NCBI GenBank assembly: GCA_902363675.1
Contig: CABJAV010000034.1
Span: 1 to 28,119, forward strand
DNA: 28,119 nt
Source: Lachnospiraceae bacterium
Lineage (GTDB): Bacteria > Bacillota > Clostridia > Lachnospirales > Lachnospiraceae
Direction of reading: 5' to 3'
Shown here: one piece after another, positions 8,874-14,513 of the stretch
How the letters are laid out: every line of letters begins with the position of its first letter
Numbering within the stretch: position 1 is the stretch's first letter
Translations under genes and position numbers: made by a program
The notes under the pieces: model-generated
Told to the model about the DNA's origin: nothing
What the model saw: the letters and a program-made list of their open reading frames with translations, nothing else
Database searches by the model: none

Positions 8874-9947
8874 CTAGTCACCGAAACTGATTCCAATTCT
8901 CTTCGCTTCTTTGATCATCTGGCTGTCCGAATCTACCATTTTCAGCTTTCCGGCCACATCTCCTAACGGAACCCGTTTCGTCTTGTTGTTGATCATGGCA
9001 ATCATGCAGCCATAATCTTCATCCATGATTGCTTTTGCGGCAGCAGAACCCAAACGAGTACAAAGTACACGGTCATACGGACATGGGCTGCCACCTCTCT
9101 GTGTATGTCCCGGCACTGCAACACGTACCTCGGTACCACACACTTCTTTGATTTTGTCTGCCACTTCGTAGGATACAGACGGGTATTTGCTGTTGGCAAG
9201 TTTTGCCTTATATTCCTTCTTGCTTAATGCTGCATCTTCTTTGGAGATTGCTCCCTCTGCAACTGCAAGAATCGTAAAGCCTTTGCCATCCTTGCTTCTC
9301 TTCTGGATTGCTTCTACAATTTTGTTAATATCATATGGAATCTCCGGAAGTAAAATGATATCTGCGCCGCCTGCAATACCTGCATACAACGTAAGCCATC
9401 CTACTTTGTGTCCCATTACTTCTACAATAAATACACGATTATGTGATGCTGCAGTTGTGTGGATACAATCAATTGCTTCGGTTGCTATATTAATGGCACT
9501 CTGGAAACCAAATGTCACATCCGTTCCATATATATCATTGTCAATTGTCTTTGGAAGATGAATTACATTCAATCCTTCTTCACGAAGAAGGTTGGCTGTC
9601 TTCTGTGTTCCGTTTCCACCAAGAATAACCAGACAGTCGAGATTTAGCTTGTGGTAGGTCTGCTTCATGGCCTCCACTTTATCAAGACCGTTTTCGTCCG
9701 GCACACGCATCAGCTTGAACGGCTGGCGGGAAGATCCAAGAATCGTTCCACCTTTTGTTAAAATCCCGGAGAAATCTGCAGATGTCAGATGTCTGTAATC
9801 ACCATAAATCAGACCCTTATATCCGTTTTCAAATCCGTATATCTCTAATTCTGAAACATTTGCCGAAAGTCCCTTTACGACACCTCTCATCGCAGCATTC
9901 AATGCCTGACAATCACCACCACTTGTCAACATTCCAATTCTCATCAT
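8874..9947 (-). CDS. 6-phosphofructokinase family protein
   Basis: This 357-residue protein phosphorylates fructose 6-phosphate in glycolysis. Fold signatures are IGMLTSGGDCQALNAAMRG at the N-terminus, GSSRQPF, VEVMGHKVGWLTLYAGIAGGAD and GHTQRGGSP. Two positions that bear on the phosphoryl donor are unusual. The nucleotide loop reads GGNGT (residues 110-114), where E. coli PfkA has GGDGS, so the metal-binding Asp103 equivalent is Asn. The next motif is PKTIDND (132-138) with the Lys typical of pyrophosphate-dependent and mixed enzymes. Gly at the position of E. coli Gly104 argues for ATP. The donor therefore stays open. GGAGG stands 8 bases before the ATG at 9947, which is followed by a second ATG. 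Confidence 0.9.
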   Translation of the reverse strand: MMRIGMLTSGGDCQALNAAMRGVVKGLSANVSELEIYGFENGYKGLIYGDYRHLTSADFSGILTKGGTILGSSRQPFKLMRVPDENGLDKVEAMKQTYHKLNLDCLVILGGNGTQKTANLLREEGLNVIHLPKTIDNDIYGTDVTFGFQSAINIATEAIDCIHTTAASHNRVFIVEVMGHKVGWLTLYAGIAGGADIILLPEIPYDINKIVEAIQKRSKDGKGFTILAVAEGAISKEDAALSKKEYKAKLANSKYPSVSYEVADKIKEVCGTEVRVAVPGHTQRGGSPCPYDRVLCTRLGSAAAKAIMDEDYGCMIAMINNKTKRVPLGDVAGKLKMVDSDSQMIKEAKRIGISFGD

Positions 9948-9998
9948 GCACTTTTCCTCCATATGTTGTCTCACTAATTATCTCCAAAAACCTTTTTT

Positions 9999-10027
9999 AT
10001 TATAACGTAATTTTTTAGGGATAACAA
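9999..10027 (-). promoter_or_regulatory. Promoter of the pfk-dnaX operon
   Basis: On the minus strand TTGTTA (10022-10027) and TATAAT (9999-10004) are 17 bases apart. It points away from the tRNA-Ser promoter; the two -35 boxes are 10 bases apart. Confidence 0.75.
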
Positions 10028-10040
10028 GACAAGTGTCTTG
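10025..10040. repeat. Inverted repeat between divergent promoters
   Basis: The sequence CAAGACAAGTGTCTTG has 7-bp arms around a 2-base centre. It overlaps the last bases of the pfk -35 box (10022-10027) on one side and the first bases of the tRNA-Ser -35 box (10038-10043) on the other, so a protein bound here would block both promoters. Confidence 0.5.
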
Positions 10041-10065
10041 AAAAATGCAGTGGATTTGATATAAT
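10038..10065 (+). promoter_or_regulatory. Promoter of tRNA-Ser
   Basis: TTGAAA (10038-10043) and TATAAT (10060-10065) are separated by 16 bases. The expected start near 10072 gives a short 5' leader before the tRNA. Confidence 0.75.
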
Positions 10066-10074
10066 AAAGGAGCA

Positions 10075-10106
10075 CTTCGCATGCATAATTGCTTTGCGAT
10101 GCGAAG
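10075..10106 (+). repeat. Hairpin in the pre-tRNA leader, copy 1 of a small palindrome family
   Basis: An 8-bp perfect stem (10075-10082/10099-10106, cttcgcat/atgcgaag) surrounds the core AATTGCTTTGCGAT. A second hairpin at 11980-12017 has the same core pattern, AATTGCTTYGCRAT, with a different but self-complementary outer stem. Confidence 0.5.
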
Positions 10107-10109
10107 AAT

Positions 10110-10199
10110 GGAGAGTTGTCCGAGTGGTCGAAGGTGCCGCACTCGAAATGCGGTTTGCGTCGAATAGACGCAACGTGGGTTCGAATCCCATGCTCTCCG
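10110..10199 (+). tRNA. tRNA-Ser, anticodon CGA (reads UCG)
   Basis: The acceptor stem GGAGAGT (10110-10116) pairs with GCTCTCC (10192-10198). The anticodon stem is CCGCA/TGCGG with loop CTCGAAA; the anticodon is at 10144-10146. A long variable arm with a TTGCGTC/GACGCAA stem marks it as class II, as expected for serine. The T arm holds GGTTCGAATCC. The discriminator is G and no CCA is encoded. Confidence 0.97.
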
Positions 10200-10232
10200 C
10201 TATATAAAGCGCATAATTATTGCGTACAACAA

Positions 10233-10271
10233 AAAGCATCGTCTGCAAATCAACTCTGCAAACGATGCTTT
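10233..10271. terminator. Bidirectional terminator between tRNA-Ser and the carD-like operon
   Basis: A 10-bp perfect outer stem (10233-10242/10262-10271) continues inward through CTGCAA repeats that can pair with themselves via TGCA, giving about 16 pairs and a 7-base loop. On the minus strand it is followed by TTTTTG, a good U tract for the Arg-rich protein gene. On the plus strand the U tract is poorer (CTCTTATTCC). The 3' half of this element is nearly repeated in the operon leader at 10968-10990. Confidence 0.85.
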
Positions 10272-10274
10272 CTC

Positions 10275-10655
10275 TTATTCCTGTTCCTGCACCTGACGGT
10301 CTCGCCGGTTATCTCTCCGGCGTCTTCTGTAATTATCATGTCGACCATTATTTTCATTCTCACTGCGGTCTCTGGTTTCATGATTCTCTCGCTGTGGGCG
10401 ATTTCCCAGTTCGTTTTTCTCCTGATTTGCCTTGCGGCGGTCATCCGGAATTACACGCTCCTTTTTCCGTCCAATATACACGTTCCATTTCATATATGCT
10501 TCCTGTGCATTTCTTGATTTATAAATCACATTACGTTCTTCACCAACGATATCTGTGATACTATACCAGCCCTTGTCATACTGAAACTCAGCAACTTTTC
10601 CTTCCAGTTCTTTGTTTCCCAGTACGAACTTATGCACTGCCTGCTGCTGCGCCAT
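10275..10655 (-). CDS. Hypothetical protein with Arg-rich tail
   Basis: I do not recognise a named family for this 126-residue protein. The first 65 residues look folded (a VHKFVLGNK start, then YDKGWYSITDIVGEERNVIYKS with aromatic residues). From about residue 70 the chain is highly charged and of low complexity, rich in Arg, Asn, Glu and Asp, with RRRRRDNRRDR near the end. Such tails often bind RNA or other polyanions, but that is only a guess here. AGGAGG lies about 7 bases before the ATG. It directly follows the CarD-like gene, with one base between, and its gene ends at a strong terminator. Confidence 0.7.
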   Translation of the reverse strand: MAQQQAVHKFVLGNKELEGKVAEFQYDKGWYSITDIVGEERNVIYKSRNAQEAYMKWNVYIGRKKERVIPDDRRKANQEKNELGNRPQRENHETRDRSENENNGRHDNYRRRRRDNRRDRQVQEQE

Positions 10656-10656
10656 T

Positions 10657-10947
10657 CTAGCCCTCCTTATTATGTAAAACGTACTCTACTGCTTCTTTTA
10701 ATTTCTCATCCCGTTCAAGTTCCTCTGTTCCAATCAGCGCCTGCGCTTCTTCTCTGGTAAAAAGCTCCCGAAGTACAACCTGATGATGGTCTACCGGAAT
10801 ATAGGATACCTTGTCTGCATCAAAGACGGAGCGGAGCACATAATATGGCACGCCCGGCACTCCTTTTGTGGCGGAAAGTGATACGATATTGTCTACCCGG
10901 CATACGCCTTGCGTTTCACTGTAAATAATCTGCTTTTTTTCAAACAT
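10657..10947 (-). CDS. CarD-like (RNA polymerase-interacting domain) small protein
   Basis: The 96-residue protein begins with MFEKKQIIYSETQGVCRVDN, then a 'VPYYVLRSVFDADKVSYIPVD' strand pair and 'LRELFTREEAQALI', which matches the layout of the CarD/TRCF RNA polymerase-interacting domain. The longer helical DNA-binding part of full CarD proteins is mostly absent, so it may act as a minimal RNA polymerase-binding protein. The ATG at 10947 is chosen because AGGTGG stands 8 bases before it; the longer in-frame version would start at a GTG without a ribosome binding site. It has its own promoter inside the end of the alarmone synthetase gene. Confidence 0.75.
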   Translation of the reverse strand: MFEKKQIIYSETQGVCRVDNIVSLSATKGVPGVPYYVLRSVFDADKVSYIPVDHHQVVLRELFTREEAQALIGTEELERDEKLKEAVEYVLHNKEG

Positions 10948-10993
10948 GTCCTCATCCACCTCAATGTATCAATTCTGCAAACAATGCTTTTTT

Positions 10994-11022
10994 ATTATAG
11001 CATAGGCCGTTTCTTTTTTCAA
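10994..11022 (-). promoter_or_regulatory. Promoter of the carD-like operon
   Basis: On the minus strand TTGAAA (11017-11022) and TATAAT (10994-10999) have a 17-base spacer. The -35 box overlaps the stop codon of the upstream synthetase gene (11019-11021). No terminator was seen between them, so read-through is also possible. Confidence 0.8.
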
Positions 11023-11813
11023 AAATCATTTTTCTGATGAATGGCATGCAATCCAAGCGGTCCTGTCAGGCGAAGCGGTTCTCTTTTTTTCGTATTTGTC
11101 TGTGCCTTGGTTACAGCTGCCAGATGATTTCGAATATCCTGCATGCGTCGATCCAAAGCAGCGCTCACTTCTGCACATTCAGAGAGTTCCTGCGCCAGCT
11201 GCTCCGCCTCTTCCGGCGGAACATTTTTCTTATAACGCACTTTATGTTCCAGACTTGCCCAGAAATCCATCGCAATCGTACGCAGCTGTACTTCGACTTT
11301 CATCTCACGCTTTTCGTTCTGGAGGAAAATTGGAACTGCAACGATCAGATGTAAACTGCGGTATCCACTTTCTTTTGGCTTTTGAATGTAATCCTTTTTC
11401 TCAATCAGACGAATATCGTCCTGCCGCAAAAGACAGTCTGCCAGCAAATAGATATCTTCCGGGAAGGAGCACACCACCCGAACACCTGCAATATCGTTGA
11501 TATTTTCCTCGATGGCTTCCAATGTCAGCGGGAGTTCTTTTTTGCGCACTTTTTTAATAATGCCATCCATGGATTTCACACGGGTCTTAATTGACTCGAT
11601 CGGGTTGCGGTCATATTCGAGGGAGAACTGCTCATTCAATACTTTGAACTTTGTTTCTACCTCCATGATTGCACATCGGTAATAAGCCATAAGGGAATCC
11701 AATGGTTTTGTATTATCTTTTACAAAATCAAGAAATTCATCGGACATCAGGCTGTGACGCACAAAAGTATCCATAGCCTGTTCTACATAAGTATTCATGT
11801 TTTTATCTATCAT
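11019..11813 (-). CDS. Small alarmone synthetase, GTP pyrophosphokinase family
   Basis: This is a RelA/SpoT-domain protein of 264 residues without a hydrolase or TGS domain, so it should make (p)ppGpp from ATP and GTP/GDP as a stand-alone small synthetase. Family signatures are 'NINDIAGVRVVCSFPEDIY', 'DYIQKPKESGYRSLHLIV' (substrate-binding loop) and 'VEVQLRTIAMDFWASLEHKVRYK' with the catalytic Glu of the second metal motif. A C-terminal helix region may support oligomerisation as in RelQ, but I cannot assign RelP or RelQ type firmly. GGAG lies 9 bases before the ATG at 11813; the earlier ATG (11828) overlaps that site and lacks its own. A carD-like gene follows. Confidence 0.9.
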   Translation of the reverse strand: MIDKNMNTYVEQAMDTFVRHSLMSDEFLDFVKDNTKPLDSLMAYYRCAIMEVETKFKVLNEQFSLEYDRNPIESIKTRVKSMDGIIKKVRKKELPLTLEAIEENINDIAGVRVVCSFPEDIYLLADCLLRQDDIRLIEKKDYIQKPKESGYRSLHLIVAVPIFLQNEKREMKVEVQLRTIAMDFWASLEHKVRYKKNVPPEEAEQLAQELSECAEVSAALDRRMQDIRNHLAAVTKAQTNTKKREPLRLTGPLGLHAIHQKNDF

Positions 11814-11884
11814 AATCTGTATCTCCATTTGTATGTGTATTTCATCTTTTGATCAGATAACTATTCCACTACCTGTATAGTCCA

Positions 11885-11890
11885 ATTATA
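11885..11890 (-). promoter_or_regulatory. Possible -10 box of the alarmone synthetase gene
   Basis: TATAAT is present on the minus strand about 72 bases before the start codon. No good -35 box stands at 16-18 bases; a TTGTTT is 15 bases upstream. This is a weak call. Confidence 0.4.
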
Positions 11891-11929
11891 ACTTACCTTC
11901 TGTGAAAACAAAATGGATAAAAGATTAAA

Positions 11930-11972
11930 GTTATATAAAAAAATCCCTGCATTGCTGCACAATACAGGGATT
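11930..11972 (-). terminator. Rho-independent terminator of cysK
   Basis: The arms 11942-11954 and 11960-11972 give a 13-bp stem with one G.U pair and a 5-base loop, followed on the minus strand by a run of seven or more T residues. Confidence 0.92.
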
Positions 11973-11979
11973 CTATAGA

Positions 11980-12044
11980 GCACGCTACATGTAAAATTGC
12001 TTCGCAATATAGCGTGCGTAGGAATCACATCTACGATGTGATTC
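11980..12044 (-). repeat. Two stem-loops in the cysK 3' UTR; copy 2 of the palindrome family
   Basis: A perfect 10-bp hairpin (12022-12031/12035-12044, gaatcacatc/gatgtgattc) overlaps the cysK stop codon. It is followed by a compound hairpin with outer stem 11980-11987/12010-12017 (gcacgcta/tagcgtgc) and inner stem attgc/gcaat. The inner core resembles the hairpin in front of tRNA-Ser. Together with the terminator this makes three consecutive stem-loops after the gene. Confidence 0.6.
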
Positions 12045-12975
12045 AATCTTTAAATAAATCAGTAGAGTAGTAGCGGTCTCCACTATCCGGCAATAATACT
12101 ACAACCGTCTTGCCTTCGAATTCCGGACGTTTTGCAACTTCAAGTGCTGCATAAAGTGCTGCACCAGAAGAAATGCCAACTAATACACCTTCCTCTTTGG
12201 CAATGACCTTTCCATATTTGAAAGAATCTTCATTGTCTACCGGGATAATTTCATCATATACTTCTGTATTTAATGTGTCTGGTACGAATCCGGCTCCGAT
12301 ACCCTGAATCTTGTGTGGTCCTGCCTGACCGGTAGATAATACTGCAGAAGTTGCAGGCTCAACAGCAACGATCTTTACATCCGGGTTCTTGCTCTTTAAG
12401 AATTCACCAACACCAGAAATTGTTCCACCGGTTCCAACACCAGCTACAAATGCATCTACTTTTCCGTCAGTATCTTCCCAGATCTCCGGTCCGGTTGTCT
12501 TTCTGTGTGCTGCAGGGTTTGCAGGATTCTCAAACTGAGATGGGATGAAGCTATCCGGAATCTCCTGATGTAATTCCTCAGCCTTTGCAATTGCTCCCTT
12601 CATTCCCTTGCTTCCATCAGAGAGAACCAATTCTGCACCATACGCTTTGATGATGTTTCGGCGCTCAATACTCATTGTCTCAGGAAGAACGATGATCAGT
12701 CTGTATCCTTTTGCTGCTGCGATTGCTGCGAGTCCGATTCCGGTGTTTCCGGATGTCGGCTCGATAATGGTAGAGCCCGGCTTTAATTTTCCGTCCGCCT
12801 CTGCCTGCTCGATCATTTCTTTTGCGATACGGTCCTTAACAGATCCAGCCGGATTAAAGTACTCCAGCTTTGCAAGTAATCTTGATTTTAAACCAAACTT
12901 CTTCTCAATATGTGTCAATTCTACTAATGGTGTATTACCAATTAAACCTAATGTTCCTTCATAAATATGTCCCAT
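12043..12975 (-). CDS. cysK: Cysteine synthase A (O-acetylserine sulfhydrylase)
   Basis: The 310-residue pyridoxal-phosphate enzyme makes L-cysteine from O-acetylserine and sulfide. Visible signatures are '[19 protein letters not shown]' with the PLP-binding Lys, '[21 protein letters not shown]', '[14 protein letters not shown]' for the phosphate, and '[11 protein letters not shown]'. The length is normal. GGAGG stands about 7 bases before the ATG, and a strong promoter with a possible operator lies upstream. Its place next to the SUF operon fits a supply role, since cysteine is the sulfur donor for SufS and IscS. It is separated from them by the divergent hemerythrin gene. Confidence 0.95.
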   Translation of the reverse strand: MGHIYEGTLGLIGNTPLVELTHIEKKFGLKSRLLAKLEYFNPAGSVKDRIAKEMIEQAEADGKLKPGSTIIEPTSGNTGIGLAAIAAAKGYRLIIVLPETMSIERRNIIKAYGAELVLSDGSKGMKGAIAKAEELHQEIPDSFIPSQFENPANPAAHRKTTGPEIWEDTDGKVDAFVAGVGTGGTISGVGEFLKSKNPDVKIVAVEPATSAVLSTGQAGPHKIQGIGAGFVPDTLNTEVYDEIIPVDNEDSFKYGKVIAKEEGVLVGISSGAALYAALEVAKRPEFEGKTVVVLLPDSGDRYYSTDLFKD

Positions 12976-13005
12976 GATCCAACCTCCGATTTTATCGTTC
13001 CATTT

Positions 13006-13043
13006 TTAATTCCTTATTTTCATACCCGGTTACTAGGAATTAA
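13006..13043. promoter_or_regulatory. Inverted repeat in the cysK 5' UTR, possible operator
   Basis: TTAATTCCT (13006-13014) and AGGAATTAA (13035-13043) are perfect 9-bp arms 20 bases apart, just downstream of the expected cysK transcription start (near 13049). They could bind a dimeric regulator, for example a CymR-like Rrf2 protein that controls cysteine genes in other Firmicutes, or form an RNA hairpin. The regulator identity is a guess. Confidence 0.5.
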
Positions 13044-13055
13044 TTTGTTGTATTG

Positions 13056-13084
13056 AATATACACCCTTTCCTGCTTACTGTCAA
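13056..13084 (-). promoter_or_regulatory. Promoter of cysK
   Basis: On the minus strand TTGACA (13079-13084) and TATATT (13056-13061) are 17 bases apart. Confidence 0.85.
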
Positions 13085-13134
13085 CTACTTTTTTTGAAAC
13101 TCGTGAACAAAGGCTATCCGTTTCTGTAAAATTG

Positions 13135-13143
13135 TGATATGAT
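13135..13143 (+). promoter_or_regulatory. Extended -10 promoter of the hemerythrin gene
   Basis: TGATATGAT fits an extended -10 box (TG-N-TATGAT) about 36 bases before the start codon. I see no good -35 box. Confidence 0.5.
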
Positions 13144-13178
13144 GGTCAAAAATCACGTACCAAAGGGAGGTATGACAT

Positions 13179-14018
13179 ATGTACGAATTTACAGAAGACT
13201 GCCTGATTCATATTGACGAAATTGATGACGAACACCGTCGCTTATTTCAAATGCTCAACGAAGCCATCCAGCTCGCTGACGAATCCGCAGATGTAACACC
13301 TGTTGCAAATAATCTCATTGCAAATCTGAAAGATTATGCAGCTACACACTTTGCACACGAAGAGACCTATATGGAAAGCATTTCCGATCCGGAACTTCCA
13401 TTGCAACGCAAAGAGCACGCCGCTTTTACCAAAAAAATAAATACATTTGTACCAGATACATCATCGGCAGATGCAGCCCGCGAATCACTGCAGACATTGC
13501 TTAACTATCTTGCCCACTGGCTTTTTAACCATATTTTAAGCAGCGATATTATGATTGGAAAACTTCCGTCCAAAACTGAAAAAGCAAGCGACCCATTCGC
13601 CTTTACCGATGCATTCAAAACAGGAATCCAGTCCGTAGATGACCAGCATCAACGGCTTTTCGATATTATCCGGGAGACAAACGACCTGATTCATGAAGAA
13701 CTTCTTCATGACAAATACGATGAAATCATGCGATTACTCACCCAGTTACGGGAATATACGGAATTTCATTTTCATGATGAGGAAGCCTTAATGGAACGTA
13801 TTCACTATCCGGAACTGGAAGCTCAAAAGCGTGCGCATACGGCATTTGTGGAACGTCTGGTAGAGATTGATTTGTCAGATCTTGACAATATGGATGACAA
13901 CCAGCAGGATTATCTGATTAATCTTGTTGATTTTCTTCTTAGCTGGCTATCCAATCATATCTTAGGCTCCGATATGAAAATCGGAGAATATATGAAAAAA
14001 AATAATCTTGCCAAGTAG
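13179..14018 (+). CDS. Tandem-domain bacteriohemerythrin
   Basis: This 279-residue soluble protein has two hemerythrin domains (about 8-128 and 143-270). Such domains bind a di-iron centre and sense or carry O2, NO or iron. In domain 1 the expected ligands are His19, His57, Glu61, His80, His118 and Asp123; in domain 2 they are His157, His197, Glu201, His220, His260 and Asp265. The seventh ligand, a His four residues before His80/His220 in classical proteins (HxxxHxxF), is Gln76 and Gln216 here. The swap in both copies suggests a real sub-type rather than damage. GGAGG lies 8 bases before the ATG. It is one of few plus-strand genes, divergent from cysK and convergent with the SUF operon, whose clusters are oxygen sensitive. 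Confidence 0.9.
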   Translation: MYEFTEDCLIHIDEIDDEHRRLFQMLNEAIQLADESADVTPVANNLIANLKDYAATHFAHEETYMESISDPELPLQRKEHAAFTKKINTFVPDTSSADAARESLQTLLNYLAHWLFNHILSSDIMIGKLPSKTEKASDPFAFTDAFKTGIQSVDDQHQRLFDIIRETNDLIHEELLHDKYDEIMRLLTQLREYTEFHFHDEEALMERIHYPELEAQKRAHTAFVERLVEIDLSDLDNMDDNQQDYLINLVDFLLSWLSNHILGSDMKIGEYMKKNNLAK

Positions 14019-14043
14019 GGAAAATTCCCTGCTTAGCAAGATT
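14004..14043. terminator. Bidirectional terminator between hemerythrin gene and sufU
   Basis: A stem of about 16 pairs (arms about 14004-14020 and 14027-14043, one mismatch and one G.U) is flanked by TTTTC on the plus side and ATTATTTTTTTT on the minus side. It overlaps the last codons of the hemerythrin gene. Confidence 0.88.
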
Positions 14044-14054
14044 TTCAAATCTTA

Positions 14055-14513
14055 TTACCAGTCTTCATCATCTTCGTCGTCATCTGCGTCTTCACCTAAC
14101 AACGCTTCCTTCAATGTTCTCCATCCAAGAACCGCACATTTCACACGTGCCGGCATATGGGCAATATCCCGAAGCGCAGATGCCTCTTCGAGAGAGTCAA
14201 TTTCCTCCTCGCTGGCTTCGCCTTTGATCATCTTCATGAAAATTTTGCCCATCTCCAGGGCCTCTTCCTTCTTCCGTCCGATAACCATTCCAAGCATAAT
14301 ATCCGCAGAAGCCTGGGAGATTGCGCAGCCATCTCCGACAAAAGCGCCGTCTACAATAGTGTCTCCATCTGTTTTTAACTTCAGGAAAATATCATCTCCA
14401 CAGCTCGGATTCACTCCTTCGAGAACAATATCCGCATCCTCCATGTCGTGTTTAAATTCCGGACGCACATTGTGTTCTGTCAGTATTTCGTTATAAAAAC
14501 TTCTATTTTCCAT
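14055..14513 (-). CDS. sufU: SufU, zinc-dependent sulfur transfer protein
   Basis: SufU takes persulfide sulfur from SufS and passes it on to SufBCD. The 152-residue protein has the three conserved cysteines in NPSCGDD, GDGCAISQAS and RVKCAVLGWRTL, and a GDD Asp of the zinc site. Between the second and third Cys there is a longer region (EALEMGKIFMKMIKGEAS...) than in IscU, which marks the SufU branch. The C-terminus is a strongly acidic tail (DADDDEDDEDW). It overlaps the end of sufS by 11 bases and is the last gene of the operon. Confidence 0.93.
   Translation of the reverse strand: MENRSFYNEILTEHNVRPEFKHDMEDADIVLEGVNPSCGDDIFLKLKTDGDTIVDGAFVGDGCAISQASADIMLGMVIGRKKEEALEMGKIFMKMIKGEASEEEIDSLEEASALRDIAHMPARVKCAVLGWRTLKEALLGEDADDDEDDEDW

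Noticed and set aside
9500..10110. SRP RNA (ffs) near dnaX and tRNA-Ser
   Set aside because: This neighbourhood often carries ffs in Firmicutes, but I found no GGAA/GNAR hairpin core in the intergenic regions.
11861..12046. 61-codon minus-strand ORF after cysK
   Set aside because: It covers the cysK terminator and its 3' UTR hairpins; no start signal and no coding character.
12976..13060. T-box or SAM riboswitch before cysK
   Set aside because: The leader is too short and lacks the T-box sequence or SAM-I core; only the inverted repeat at 13006-13043 is present.
14055..14513. sufU as a degenerate iscU copy
   Set aside because: The longer region between the second and third Cys and the link to sufS fit a genuine SufU; all three cysteines are intact.
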